From NCBI GenBank assembly GCA_028285685.1, contig JANQOR010000036.1, positions 1-64,000 on the forward strand: a stretch of DNA of 64,000 nucleotides, written 5' to 3'. This DNA is from Cyclobacteriaceae bacterium. Lineage in GTDB: Bacteria > Bacteroidota > Bacteroidia > Cytophagales > Cyclobacteriaceae. The notes under the pieces were generated by a model. That model was not told the origin of the DNA. It was given only the letters and a program-made list of their open reading frames with translations, and made no database searches. Below, in pieces: positions 1 through 9,202 of this stretch; the first letter of the stretch is position 1; each line of letters starts with the position of its first letter. The position numbers and the translations under genes were made by a program.

Positions 1-196
1 AATCGAAAGGGATAGGTTGCGGGTTGGAGTAGATCAACCCACACGAAGTGCACTTGCAAACGGTGGCGGTAATACCATGCTTCCTCTTTGGGTTGCGACC
101 ATGAGAGGAGTTCAATCGCCTGCCCAAGATTTTATGATCAGTGGACAGCGAATTGCACATATTGCACTTCTCTATAGCCTCAAAAGTGTATCGCAT
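1..196 (-). CDS. Partial SAM-dependent methyltransferase with N-terminal zinc ribbon (runs off the window)
   Basis: Reading the minus strand from an ATG at 196, an open frame runs to the window edge with no stop, so only the first 65 codons are visible. They contain a CNMC pair near residues 11-14 and a CKCTSCG pair near residues 47-52, followed by GLIYSNPQP. This is the usual N-terminal zinc-binding module of class I methyltransferases found in surface polysaccharide clusters, where the SAM-binding domain follows. That domain lies outside the window, so the enzymatic call is inferred from the N-terminus and context. The start is 14 bp downstream of the stop of the membrane protein gene at 211, so the two are probably co-transcribed. 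No Shine-Dalgarno is visible, as expected in Bacteroidota. Confidence 0.7.
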   Translation of the reverse strand, partial: MRYTFEAIEKCNMCNSLSTDHKILGRRLNSSHGRNPKRKHGITATVCKCTSCGLIYSNPQPIPFD

Positions 197-210
197 GAAA
201 AAAGGATTGA

Positions 211-1494
211 TTATTTCCGACCATTGGAGTTGTTAAGCACAAATATTAAGAAAAATGGCATCAATGGAATTTTATACCTCATCAATGATCCAAAATTGAA
301 GGTACTGACTCCTACTGCAAAAGCAAATAGGAGGGAAAAAACCAGGCAAAATACCATGAATGGATCTCTCATCGCCGGCCTAAATCTCCTTTTCGAAACC
401 ATCCTAAAGGTTAAGAGGAGAACGCCAATGGATTCAAGAGCACTTAAGAGCATTAAGGGATTTCTTACTTCCCACAAGTATGGCCTAAACAAACTAACAT
501 TAATTGCTTGAGGCATCAATCTGATCATACTTTGCCATGTGCCATCTAATGTACCAATATCATAGCCACCATCTCCTCCAGTTCTGGCTCCCCAGCCGTA
601 TCGAATATCATATGCAGTCATTGAGGCCCTGTAAGCAACATTGCTCAAGTTGTATTCGTCGGTTGAAGTGTAGACAGTGGCAAAGTAGGCAGACACTATC
701 ATCACTACTCCAAAAACCGGGACCATCAAGTACTTCGTTACAGTGTTCCTGATCCTGCTCAAACTCTTTACATAGATCCACAAAATGGCGGTTGGTGCCA
801 TACATATTAAAATATATGGTTTGACAGAGGATATTAGCCATGATGCAACCAGACAGACAATAAACTCTAAGGCTCCCCTTTTCCCCAGCTCAACAATTCT
901 AAAAATACTCCAGGTAAACCACCCCAAGGCACCAAGAGTAATTGAATCCTTAAGAATGCCGGAACCCCAGAAAATCACAGAAGGGACAAAGAGAATGGCA
1001 ATATGTAAGTACCTGGATTTGTAAACCGTCTGAATAGCTGAGTACATTGCCCAGGCTCCACTGAAAGCAAAAAAAGCAAAAAAACAGGCGGTGGCGGAGT
1101 ACGTGTGAAATGTGAATAGGTCAAAGAAAGCAGTAATCTTGACGATCATGTACGATCTAGGATCATTGAAATACCAAATTCTTGAACTATACTGATAGGT
1201 ATCAAATCCCTCACCTGAATTGCCAACCAGTAGCTTCAGACCAATTTCTGGATCATTTAGAAACGCCTCCCAGATCCACCGACTACCATAAGTAAAGTAA
1301 GTAAAGGTGTCACCTCCATTGTAATAGAATTGATAAAGCAATCCTAAGGAAATTGCCCCGCCGAATCTTAGATATAGAGCAGGCATAAAGTACTTTCGCG
1401 TCTCTCGATTCGTAACATATGGCCTAATAAAAAAAGCCATAATTGAAAGCAAGAACAGATAGATGGGCCCGATGAATAAATCCTTAATCCCCAC
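211..1494 (-). CDS. Polytopic membrane protein of a polysaccharide cluster, function unknown
   Basis: 427 residues with about ten hydrophobic segments from the first residues (LFIGPIYLFLLSIMAFF) to the C-terminus (PFFLIFVLNN), so an inner membrane protein. The layout and its place beside asnB, wbp and glycosyltransferase genes resemble O-antigen polymerase or membrane glycosyltransferase-like proteins of Bacteroidota capsule loci, but I see no diagnostic motif. The chosen start is GTG at 1494 because a TGA stop immediately precedes it in frame and the next ATG would cut into the first membrane segment. It is divergent from asnB across a 107-bp spacer and is followed 14 bp later by a methyltransferase start on the same strand. 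Confidence 0.75.
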   Translation of the reverse strand: MGIKDLFIGPIYLFLLSIMAFFIRPYVTNRETRKYFMPALYLRFGGAISLGLLYQFYYNGGDTFTYFTYGSRWIWEAFLNDPEIGLKLLVGNSGEGFDTYQYSSRIWYFNDPRSYMIVKITAFFDLFTFHTYSATACFFAFFAFSGAWAMYSAIQTVYKSRYLHIAILFVPSVIFWGSGILKDSITLGALGWFTWSIFRIVELGKRGALEFIVCLVASWLISSVKPYILICMAPTAILWIYVKSLSRIRNTVTKYLMVPVFGVVMIVSAYFATVYTSTDEYNLSNVAYRASMTAYDIRYGWGARTGGDGGYDIGTLDGTWQSMIRLMPQAINVSLFRPYLWEVRNPLMLLSALESIGVLLLTFRMVSKRRFRPAMRDPFMVFCLVFSLLFAFAVGVSTFNFGSLMRYKIPLMPFFLIFVLNNSNGRK

Positions 1495-1601
1495 TCAACA
1501 AAATCTTAAATGTTAGACTTGATAGGAATATCATACCATTTCAACTAACAAAGTAATAAATTAAGATACATTGCGACTATTAAAATCTCGAGTTATTATT
1601 C

Positions 1602-3458
1602 ATGTGCGGAATCGTAGGTTATAAGTTTTTCTCTTCGTACAACCCAGACTATGCCAGCCACATTTCGAGTGCAATCGGAAAGTTGAACCTGAGAGGACCT
1701 GACAGTCATGGACTCTTTGTTCAAGAGTCGGTGGGACTTGGTCAAACGCGACTTTCCATCATTGATCCATCCGAAAAAGGAGATCAACCAATGTTCGATT
1801 CATCAGGAAGGTACGTCCTAATTTTCAATGGAGAAATCTATAATCATAAAGAACTTAGAGTAGAGCTACCAAATCAAAAACTTAAGTCCACAAGCGACAC
1901 TGAGGTCCTGCTTTATTTATTAATTCATCAGGGCGTTGAATGTCTTCCTAAGCTAAATGGTTTTTTTGCATTTGCCTTTTATGATATTGAAAAGGATCAT
2001 TTGATTCTGGCCAGAGATCAGATTGGAATTAAACCGTTCCACTATTACCAGGACCAGCATCATTTGGTGTTTAGTTCGGAGATGAAGGCTTTGTTGGAAT
2101 TCCCTCTTCCAAAAGAGCTAGATAAAAACTCATTGTATTGGTACTTAAAATTGAACTATCTACCAGGCAATTCGAGCATGTTGCAGGGTTTTCGAAAACT
2201 AGAGCCTGGCAATTATTTGTCTGTAACAGGTAGTGAGATTCAGCAAAAAGGTTACGTCACTGTCGAAAAGAATGAAAACAAGATCAGCTACGATCAGTCA
2301 CAAAAAAGACTGATCGAGCTATTGGAAGCGTCTGTTAACCGACGGCTTATGTCGGACGTCCCGTTAGGCTCTTTTCTCAGCGGAGGACTGGACTCCTCCG
2401 CGATTGTGTCTCTAGCCACTAGACAATCAAGTCACTTTAGTACCTTCTCCATCGGCTATAAGGAACACCCCTTTTTTGATGAAACCGCATTTGCCGAACT
2501 GGTCGCTGAAAAATTTAAAACAAATCACACTACTTTTTTACTCACCAACGAAGACCTTCTGGAGGAGATTGGTAACATTCTCAGCTACATAGATGAACCT
2601 TTCGCAGATTCCTCGGCCATTCCCACCTATATAGTGAGCAAGCGGACCTCGCAGCACGTTAAAGTGGCATTGTCCGGAGATGGAGCCGACGAACTGTTCG
2701 GAGGATACTATAAGCACCTCGCCTTAAACAGATCTCTCAATCCAAATCTATCGGACAGATTTATTGCCAAGTTTAGTCCCGTGGTTAGGCAATTTCCAAT
2801 GTCACGATCAGGAAAATTTGGTAATGTACTTAGGAGAATTGACCGGTTTGGTAGCATGCTTAAGATGAACTTAGCTGAACGATATTGGTACCTGGCATCT
2901 TTGACCAACGATCCGTCTGGTTTTATGCGAGAGCAACATTCTGCTGAGCATATATCAAAACTTAAGCACAGATACCTGCCACAGGTGGCGAACATGAACG
3001 ATTATTTCGATGCAGATCTTTCCATGCTACTACCTTCCGATATGCTAACCAAGGTGGATCTGATGTCGATGGCAAATAGCCTGGAAGTTAGAGTTCCGTT
3101 CCTGGACAAGGAGGTTGTGTCGTTTGCCAGATCCCTTGAGATACAGTATAAATTGAAGGGTACCCAAAGAAAGCGAGTGTTACACGACGCGTTCAAAAGT
3201 ATCTTACCTAAAGAAATCTACCACAGGCCTAAGAAAGGATTTGAAGTCCCCCTGCTCCAGTGGATGCGAAACGAACTACTTGAGGATTTGGACAAGACTC
3301 TTTTTGATAAGGGTTACCTCGAAGACCAGGGAATTTTCGACCCAATGCAGGTTATCGAACTAAGGGCAAGGTTGTTTTCGTCAAACCCTCATGACGTTCA
3401 CGCGATTATCTGGGCTTTATACGTATTTCAGAAGTGGTATCTAAATTACTTTAACTAA
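1602..3458 (+). CDS. asnB: Asparagine synthase (glutamine-hydrolysing)-like amidotransferase
   Basis: 618 residues. Cys2 directly after the initiator Met is the class II glutaminase nucleophile (MCGIVGY), followed by a glutaminase domain to about residue 170 including RGPDSHG and GEIYNH. The synthetase domain has the PP-loop SGGLDSS near residue 260 and SGDGADELFGGY near residue 355. In the family this transfers ammonia from glutamine to a beta-aspartyl-AMP. In polysaccharide loci such AsnB homologues often amidate uronic acid carboxyls or other sugar intermediates rather than make asparagine, and the neighbouring wbp uronate genes make that plausible here, but this is inference. Its TAA overlaps the TAG of the convergent wbpB-like gene by 4 nt. 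Confidence 0.93.
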   Translation: MCGIVGYKFFSSYNPDYASHISSAIGKLNLRGPDSHGLFVQESVGLGQTRLSIIDPSEKGDQPMFDSSGRYVLIFNGEIYNHKELRVELPNQKLKSTSDTEVLLYLLIHQGVECLPKLNGFFAFAFYDIEKDHLILARDQIGIKPFHYYQDQHHLVFSSEMKALLEFPLPKELDKNSLYWYLKLNYLPGNSSMLQGFRKLEPGNYLSVTGSEIQQKGYVTVEKNENKISYDQSQKRLIELLEASVNRRLMSDVPLGSFLSGGLDSSAIVSLATRQSSHFSTFSIGYKEHPFFDETAFAELVAEKFKTNHTTFLLTNEDLLEEIGNILSYIDEPFADSSAIPTYIVSKRTSQHVKVALSGDGADELFGGYYKHLALNRSLNPNLSDRFIAKFSPVVRQFPMSRSGKFGNVLRRIDRFGSMLKMNLAERYWYLASLTNDPSGFMREQHSAEHISKLKHRYLPQVANMNDYFDADLSMLLPSDMLTKVDLMSMANSLEVRVPFLDKEVVSFARSLEIQYKLKGTQRKRVLHDAFKSILPKEIYHRPKKGFEVPLLQWMRNELLEDLDKTLFDKGYLEDQGIFDPMQVIELRARLFSSNPHDVHAIIWALYVFQKWYLNYFN

Positions 3459-4432
3459 TTATCTACCTTAAATGGATGCTTGGATTGGGGAAGTTTCGCA
3501 AGCTCATGAGAATCTTCAGTAATGCCAATGGGTTGAGAATTTCTAATTTGATACACCGTTTCTATTGATTGTCTGGCATCATCCAATCCAAAACCCCTAC
3601 CCTCCAGAATGCTCTGGTAACTCAGGGTGTGCAAGTCTGTAAAGCCATCACTAAATTCGATCTCATTACCATCCAACGTGATGGACCTGTACGTACGCTT
3701 GCCCTGTTGCAGAATTGCTTTGGGAATTGTTTCATCGTTGATGGACATAAACCATTTGACACGTGCTTTTTCAAGAATAAGCAGTCCGGAAGCTCTATCA
3801 TGTGTAGATAAATGAACGATATTTTCCTTGATAGAACCAAATATCCAAGTTAGCATATCAAAAAAGTGTATTCCAATATTGGTGGCGATTCCACCAGATT
3901 TACTGACATCTCCCTTCCAGCTGGAGTAATACCAGTTCCCACGTGATGTAATGTAAGTTAGCCGTATTTCATGAACGCGCTCGTTGCCTGAATCAATTGA
4001 CTCCTTTAAGTTAATAATACTAGGATGTAGTCTTAGTTGCAAAATGGTATTGACCTTCCTGCCAGTTTCCTGCTCAATTTTGCTTAAAGCATCAACATTC
4101 CACGGATTAAGGACTATTGGCTTCTCGCATATCACATCTGCATCATTTTTTAATGCGAATCTAATATGTGAATCATGCAGGTAGTTTGGTGTGCATATGC
4201 TAAAGTAGTCAACCTTTTCACCTCTTCGATTTAGTAGGTCTATGTGCCTGTCAAATCGTTCAAACTCGGTGAAAAAGTCAGAATTTGGAAAAAATTGATC
4301 GATAATTCCTACACTATCATTTGTATCAAGTGATGCAAGTAGACTGTTTTCAGTCTCTTTGATTGCCTTAAAATGGCGAGGTGCGATGTACCCAGCTGCT
4401 CCTAATAGTGCAAAATTCTTAGCTTTCTCCAT
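3455..4432 (-). CDS. wbpB: Gfo/Idh/MocA oxidoreductase, WbpB/WlbA-like UDP-N-acetylglucosaminuronate 3-dehydrogenase
   Basis: 325 residues. The N-terminus carries a Rossmann nucleotide-binding start (ALLGAAGYIAPRHF, residues about 8-21) and the Gfo/Idh signature CEKPI near residue 101. The family oxidises C3 of UDP-GlcNAcA to the 3-keto sugar, which WbpE aminates and WbpD acetylates. Homologues of both lie immediately next door on the plus strand, which is what makes the WbpB assignment more than a generic oxidoreductase call. The start is ATG at 4432, divergent from wbpD. UDP-GlcNAc 6-dehydrogenase (WbpA) and the WbpI epimerase are not in the window. Confidence 0.85.
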   Translation of the reverse strand: MEKAKNFALLGAAGYIAPRHFKAIKETENSLLASLDTNDSVGIIDQFFPNSDFFTEFERFDRHIDLLNRRGEKVDYFSICTPNYLHDSHIRFALKNDADVICEKPIVLNPWNVDALSKIEQETGRKVNTILQLRLHPSIINLKESIDSGNERVHEIRLTYITSRGNWYYSSWKGDVSKSGGIATNIGIHFFDMLTWIFGSIKENIVHLSTHDRASGLLILEKARVKWFMSINDETIPKAILQQGKRTYRSITLDGNEIEFSDGFTDLHTLSYQSILEGRGFGLDDARQSIETVYQIRNSQPIGITEDSHELAKLPQSKHPFKVDN

Positions 4433-4480
4433 ATTTTTATGTCACAAATATGTGTAAATCCCTACAAGCAACTTATATCT

Positions 4481-5056
4481 ATGCGCAAAACCGTATTTAT
4501 CCATGAAACCGCTACAATAGATGAAGGAGCAACCATTGGAGATGGCTGCAAAATTTGGCACTATTGTCACCTAATGAGTGGTAGCATCTTGGGACAGGAT
4601 TGCAGTCTTGGACAAAATGTTTTCGTAGCTTCTGGGGTAAAATTAGGATCGAATGTCAAGGTGCAAAACAATGTCTCCATCTATGAAGGAGTAGAATGTG
4701 AAGACAATGTTTTTCTTGGTCCTTCAATGGTTTTTACAAACGTTCTCAATCCAAGGAGTGCTGTTAACAGAAGAGGGGAGTATACACGCACAGTAGTTAG
4801 AGAGGGAGTCACAATTGGTGCCAATGCCACGATTGTTTGTGGTATTGAGCTTGGAGAGTTCGCTTTTATCGGAGCTGGTGCAGTGGTTACTAAAAATGTC
4901 CCGGCCTATGCACTCATCATTGGTAATCCTGGGCAACAAACAGCGTGGATGAGTGAATATGGACATAAACTGAACTTTAATTCAGATAATATTGCACAAT
5001 GTCCCGAAAGCAATCAGCTTTATGAACTCGTGGATGGGACTGTTAGAAAGAAATAA
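4481..5056 (+). CDS. wbpD: UDP-2-acetamido-3-amino-2,3-dideoxy-glucuronate N-acetyltransferase, left-handed beta-helix
   Basis: 191 residues from the ATG at 4481, which matches the usual WbpD length. An upstream in-frame ATG at 4439 lies only 6 bp from the divergent wbpB start and adds residues that do not look like the family, so I reject it. The protein is built of hexapeptide repeats (IGDGCKIWH, LGQNVFVASGVKLG, IGANATIVCGIELG), carries the family block FLGPSMVFTNVLNPRS with the preceding IWHYCH histidine region, and ends with a short C-terminal CPES...YELVDG tail as in WbpD. It acetylates the 3-amino group made by WbpE using acetyl-CoA. Confidence 0.9.
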   Translation: MRKTVFIHETATIDEGATIGDGCKIWHYCHLMSGSILGQDCSLGQNVFVASGVKLGSNVKVQNNVSIYEGVECEDNVFLGPSMVFTNVLNPRSAVNRRGEYTRTVVREGVTIGANATIVCGIELGEFAFIGAGAVVTKNVPAYALIIGNPGQQTAWMSEYGHKLNFNSDNIAQCPESNQLYELVDGTVRKK

Positions 5057-6176
5057 CAAAGGTTTGGAAAACATTAAAATTGTAGACCTACATGGTCAAC
5101 ATTTAAGAATTAAGGACGAGCTTGATCAAGCCATTGAGGAGGTCATGCAGGAATCGCACTTTATTCGCGGTAGGCATGTCGGCCAATTTCAGGAAAATCT
5201 TGAGAAATATTTAGACATCCGAAATGTAATTCCATGCGGCAATGGGACGGACGCTCTTCAGGTGGCGCTTATGGCACTGGATCTCCCAAAAAATACAGAA
5301 GTTATTGTCCCAACTTTTAACTATGTGGCAGGCGCTGAGGTGTGCGCTCTTCTGGGTCTTAAGCCCGTGTTTGTCGAGGTGGATCCAAAAACCTTCACAG
5401 TAACTGCCGATGAAATCCGGAAGGTGCTCACACCTAAGACAAAAGTCGTGATAGCCGTTCATCTGTACGGTCAATGTGCGGAAATGGAGCCGATCATGGA
5501 ATTAGCTAAGGAAAATCATCTTTATGTCATTGAAGATACTGCTCAGGCACTCGGCGCGGACTATAAATTTCCTGATGGAACAACCAAAAAAGCGGGTACC
5601 ATAGGTCACATCGGCACTACCTCATTTTTTCCAACAAAATGTCTGGGATGCATGGGAGATGGTGGTGCTATATTTACCGGGAATGATGAATTAGCGGCGA
5701 AAATGAGGCAAGTCGCATTTCATGGTCAGGTAAAGAAATATCAATACGAAATCATAGGCCTCAATTCTAGGCTCGATACGCTTCAGGCAGCAATCCTGGA
5801 TGTAAAGCTTCAATACATCGATGATTACATCAAAAGTCGAAATCAAACTGCTGATTTTTACAATTCGAAATTTAAGGATCATCCAGAGCTTGAAATCCCT
5901 CTCTTGCCATCATACTCAACGCATGTTTATCACCAGTACACAATCAAGGTGGAAAATCGACAGCAATTCTCTAAAAAGCTCGAAGATGCCAATATTCCCT
6001 ATATGATCTACTATCCGAGCCCTCTCCATCTCGAGAGAGCATTTTCGTACCTGGGCCACAAGGACGGTGATTTCCCAGTGTCGGAACAACTGTGCAAGCA
6101 GATAATCTCTCTGCCAGTGCATACAGAGTTGACTCAAGAAGAAATAGAATACATCGCCAAGGTAGTTGTGAATTGA
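5034..6176 (+). CDS. wbpE: DegT/DnrJ/EryC1 aminotransferase, WbpE-like
   Basis: PLP enzyme that converts UDP-3-keto-GlcNAcA to the 3-amino sugar, with glutamate as amino donor in the characterised family. Visible marks are CGNGTDALQVAL, the VIEDTAQALGA aspartate region, and SFFPTKCLGCMGDGGA with the PLP lysine at about residue 202 counted from 5034. Start choice is uncertain: ATG at 5034 (used here) overlaps wbpD by 23 nt; a TTG at 5064 would begin ENIKIVDL, which fits homologues best and leaves a 7-bp gap; ATG 5022 and TTG 4992 are also in frame. It is translationally adjacent to wbpD and followed 33 bp later by a glycosyltransferase. Confidence 0.88.
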   Translation: MGLLERNNKGLENIKIVDLHGQHLRIKDELDQAIEEVMQESHFIRGRHVGQFQENLEKYLDIRNVIPCGNGTDALQVALMALDLPKNTEVIVPTFNYVAGAEVCALLGLKPVFVEVDPKTFTVTADEIRKVLTPKTKVVIAVHLYGQCAEMEPIMELAKENHLYVIEDTAQALGADYKFPDGTTKKAGTIGHIGTTSFFPTKCLGCMGDGGAIFTGNDELAAKMRQVAFHGQVKKYQYEIIGLNSRLDTLQAAILDVKLQYIDDYIKSRNQTADFYNSKFKDHPELEIPLLPSYSTHVYHQYTIKVENRQQFSKKLEDANIPYMIYYPSPLHLERAFSYLGHKDGDFPVSEQLCKQIISLPVHTELTQEEIEYIAKVVVN

Positions 6177-6209
6177 GTCCAACCTTGTAAATTTCGCGAG
6201 AATCTTGCC

Positions 6210-7274
6210 ATGCCGAAAGCACTTTTCCTTGTCCTTCACCGAAAAGACCGATCCCCTGGACAGCGGTATCGGCATGAACAATATCTTACATACCTAGAAG
6301 AAAATGGTTTCCAGTGTGATCTTTCACCACTTCTTTCTCAGAAGGGGGATGAAATTTTCTACAGCAAAGGAAGTATCATCAAAAAAATAGTTGTAGGTGT
6401 CAATGCTTTGCTGAAACGACTAAAAGATCTGAGAAGAGCTCACAAATACAACGTAATCTATGTATACCGCGACGCCTTCTTCTTCGGCACATACTTTGAA
6501 AAAGCGTTTTCCAGAAAAAAAGCCAAGCTAATTTTCGATTATGATGATGCCATCTGGCTGATGGATAAAAATGAGAATCAGGGAATTTTCAACCTACTAA
6601 AGAAACCAAAAAAAACGTCTAAGATTATTTCACTTGCAGATGAGGTTATTGTTGGTAACAATTACCTGGCTACCTACGCAAAACAGTTCAATGACAATGT
6701 CCAGCAGATCCCAAGCACAATAGATTTTTCCAAGTATGGAATTGTGAAAAAACCTCAAAAAAAAGTTTGCATTGGCTGGACCGGTAGCTTCTCAACCATA
6801 AAACACTTTGAAATTGCCATTCCAGCTTTAAAGATCATTAAAGAAAAATATGGGAGTGATATTTATTTTAAGATAATCGGTGATCCCTCGTATGAAAATA
6901 AGGAGCTGAAAATTGAAGGGGTTACCTGGAAATCCGAGACCGAAGCGGAAGACTTATCGGAGCTGGATGTAGGGTTGATGCCTTTGCCGGATAACGAATG
7001 GTCAAGAGGTAAATGTGCCATGAAAGGCCTTCAGTATATGGCACTTGGTATTCCCACTATTATGTCGCCGATCGGGATAAACGCGGACATCATAAATGAT
7101 GGAAAAAATGGTTTTCTGGCTTCCACCATGGAAGAGTGGGTTGAAAAACTCTCACTACTGGTTGAAAAAGAGGAGTTGAGACGAACATTGGGAACGGAAG
7201 GAAGAAAAACGGTGGAAAACGACTATAGCGTTGAAGCAAACAAAGACAAATGGCTTAAGGTTTTTCAGGATTAA
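6210..7274 (+). CDS. GT4-type glycosyltransferase
   Basis: 354 residues with two Rossmann-like halves: an N-terminal acceptor domain (PGQRYRHEQY near residue 15, FDYDDAIWL near residue 110) and a C-terminal nucleotide-sugar domain starting at IGWTGSFSTIKHF (about residue 189). The late block RGKCAMKGLQYMALGIPTI corresponds to the nucleotide-sugar binding EX7E-like region of GT-B family 4 enzymes, though here a lysine replaces the usual first glutamate. Probable role is transfer of one sugar during assembly of the surface glycan encoded to its left. Donor and acceptor cannot be read from sequence. It follows wbpE by 33 bp and abuts the convergent TPR gene with no spacer. Confidence 0.85.
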   Translation: MPKALFLVLHRKDRSPGQRYRHEQYLTYLEENGFQCDLSPLLSQKGDEIFYSKGSIIKKIVVGVNALLKRLKDLRRAHKYNVIYVYRDAFFFGTYFEKAFSRKKAKLIFDYDDAIWLMDKNENQGIFNLLKKPKKTSKIISLADEVIVGNNYLATYAKQFNDNVQQIPSTIDFSKYGIVKKPQKKVCIGWTGSFSTIKHFEIAIPALKIIKEKYGSDIYFKIIGDPSYENKELKIEGVTWKSETEAEDLSELDVGLMPLPDNEWSRGKCAMKGLQYMALGIPTIMSPIGINADIINDGKNGFLASTMEEWVEKLSLLVEKEELRRTLGTEGRKTVENDYSVEANKDKWLKVFQD

Positions 7275-8444
7275 TTACAATTTCTCCAATCGCCTCTTAG
7301 CTTCTTTCCGTGCAGCATGCTTTCGGTCAGCTATTTTTTTGACTCGTTTATAGTAGGACTTTGCGAGTTCCTTGTCTTTTTCTTTTTCTGCTATTCTACC
7401 TAAATGAACCAGGGAATAGAAATAATAACCCTTGTCCGTCGCCCCTATCTTCTCCGCATATTTTATCCCTAAATGGTAGTATTCCCTGGCAATCTCGTAC
7501 CGAGTCCTCAGTTCGTGGATGTGCCCCAGATAAAATGCCGCGTATCTTCCAGAATTCTCTTCATATCCAACCTGGTTACTGTCAATTTTCATCAGCATCT
7601 TTTTTCCCATCTTCTCCACCGACGTGTACCTGCCTCTTTGATAGAGCAGGCGCATATAGTAACGCTCAAAATAGGCATTGTTAGGGAACGATTCATTCAG
7701 GTACTCCGCAACCTGCAATGCCCCTTGTACATCATTTTCTTCGGAAGCAAGTAATCGCATCAGATAATATTGAGCCTCGGTCCTTGAATAAAAGGCATTC
7801 CTCGCAACCCTTTCTAATTGTTCAATTCCTTTCTTCTTGTCGCCTCTTGGAAACACCCACATAAGTGGTCTTAGCCACGGGTAGTTTTCTCTGATCCACT
7901 CAGCATAGTAATTGAATAATGCATCACCAAACAGAAGTTCAGGGCTGTAGGCCTCATGCCCACGACAATATTTTAGATACTTTAGTGAATTTCTACCAGC
8001 AACAGCAGCTTTTCTGTACCAACCTCTTTCCGAATACAATCTTCCCTCAAAAGCATATGACGCTGCTAAAAAGAACGCACCCTCTATCTCATTATAATCC
8101 TTGTATAATCTTTTTGCCAAGACCTGAGTCGTGTCAATGTAAGCCAAGAATTGCTCATCCCACTCTTCATTCTCATAATTGGGAACAATCCGCCACCAAT
8201 AGTTGAGGCTTGTTAGTAAGTAAGGCAAGGGGTGCCACGGATACTGCTTCTTCAGGTAGTTGAAATGACTGTTTGATCTTTCAAATTCGAAATTGTACAT
8301 GGAGTTGATTGCTTCTGTCGCCTCAATCTGAATGAAAGGGTTTTGCAGTAGGTTGTAGTCGAGACTATCTCTTGGTTGTCCACTCGCAAATTTGATCGCT
8401 AGGATTCCCACAAGGAGAACGATATTTTTGACATCTACTTTCAT
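7275..8444 (-). CDS. Exported tetratricopeptide-repeat protein
   Basis: 389 residues beginning with a Sec-type signal peptide (positively charged MKVDVK, hydrophobic core, cleavage plausible after ASGQ near residue 22). The remainder is helical with repeated aromatic/alanine patterns (AQYYLMRLLASEENDVQGALQVAEYL, AREYYHLGIKYAEKIG, AKSYYKRVKK) typical of degenerate TPR units. TPR proteins are binding scaffolds; no enzymatic motif is visible. Probably periplasmic. Proteins with this build are common and uncharacterised in Cytophagales. The stop touches the stop of the convergent glycosyltransferase, and the start is 17 bp from the divergent membrane protein gene at 8462. Confidence 0.75.
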   Translation of the reverse strand: MKVDVKNIVLLVGILAIKFASGQPRDSLDYNLLQNPFIQIEATEAINSMYNFEFERSNSHFNYLKKQYPWHPLPYLLTSLNYWWRIVPNYENEEWDEQFLAYIDTTQVLAKRLYKDYNEIEGAFFLAASYAFEGRLYSERGWYRKAAVAGRNSLKYLKYCRGHEAYSPELLFGDALFNYYAEWIRENYPWLRPLMWVFPRGDKKKGIEQLERVARNAFYSRTEAQYYLMRLLASEENDVQGALQVAEYLNESFPNNAYFERYYMRLLYQRGRYTSVEKMGKKMLMKIDSNQVGYEENSGRYAAFYLGHIHELRTRYEIAREYYHLGIKYAEKIGATDKGYYFYSLVHLGRIAEKEKDKELAKSYYKRVKKIADRKHAARKEAKRRLEKL

Positions 8445-8461
8445 TCAATATTCAAAACTAT

Positions 8462-9109
8462 ATGACCAGTGTCTTAGACAAATACAGAAAGCGATTTTTA
8501 GAGGATTGGTTTGATTTCAATTTCGCTGGAATGTTTATCAGTGTATGTCTGGTTTATATCGCTTTGCTTTTTGTGAAAAGGATCTTCATCATTGACTCCA
8601 TTGCAGCCTTCGAGGTACTTAACGAACGAGGTGAGATTTGGGTATTTGACATTCTCTATGGCATCCAGTATTTAAGTGTTCCCATATTTCTTGCGTGGAA
8701 ATTCACCTGGACAACGCTCTGCCTCTGGATAGGCAGTTTCATGTTTGGTTATAGGCTTCATTTCAATCAATTATGGAAGATGGTAATGTTGGCAGAGATC
8801 TTCTTCTTCTTACCAGAAATTTTCAAAATTCTCTACTACACGCTCTTTTACTCTGATCCTAGCTATCATGATTATGTGGCTTTTTATCCTCTCTCACTAA
8901 TCAATCTGGTTGACTACACCACAGTTGCCGCAAAGTATCACTATCCACTCAAATCCTTGAACATTTTTGAATTGGCATATTGGCCAATTTTAATGATCGG
9001 AATTTATTTCCTAAGTGGAAAAAAATGGAAAATATCTGTTTACATCGTCCTCAGCACGTATGTGCTGTTTTTTCTCATCTGGCTGGCATTTTACACAGCT
9101 GTTTACTAA
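8462..9109 (+). CDS. Hypothetical inner membrane protein
   Basis: 215 residues with about five hydrophobic spans (residues roughly 20-40, 75-95, 103-125, 165-185 and 193-213). I do not recognise the family. An aromatic-rich loop (YTLFYSDPSYHDYVAFYPLSL) lies between the third and fourth spans. ATG at 8462 is 17 bp from the divergent TPR gene, so they must share a short promoter region. The following gene begins 93 bp downstream. Confidence 0.7.
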   Translation: MTSVLDKYRKRFLEDWFDFNFAGMFISVCLVYIALLFVKRIFIIDSIAAFEVLNERGEIWVFDILYGIQYLSVPIFLAWKFTWTTLCLWIGSFMFGYRLHFNQLWKMVMLAEIFFFLPEIFKILYYTLFYSDPSYHDYVAFYPLSLINLVDYTTVAAKYHYPLKSLNIFELAYWPILMIGIYFLSGKKWKISVYIVLSTYVLFFLIWLAFYTAVY

Positions 9110-9202
9110 GGGACAAAAAAGTGTTAAAATCTTAGCCGAACCGCTTCTTAAGCCGTTTATTGTTCTTTAATTGCTATTTTCGCCCTCTACATTGGGAATC
9201 TT

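Noticed and set aside
17-511. A 164-codon open frame on the plus strand at the left edge
   Set aside because: It starts at TTG, overlaps both the minus-strand methyltransferase start and the membrane protein, and its product has no recognisable features.
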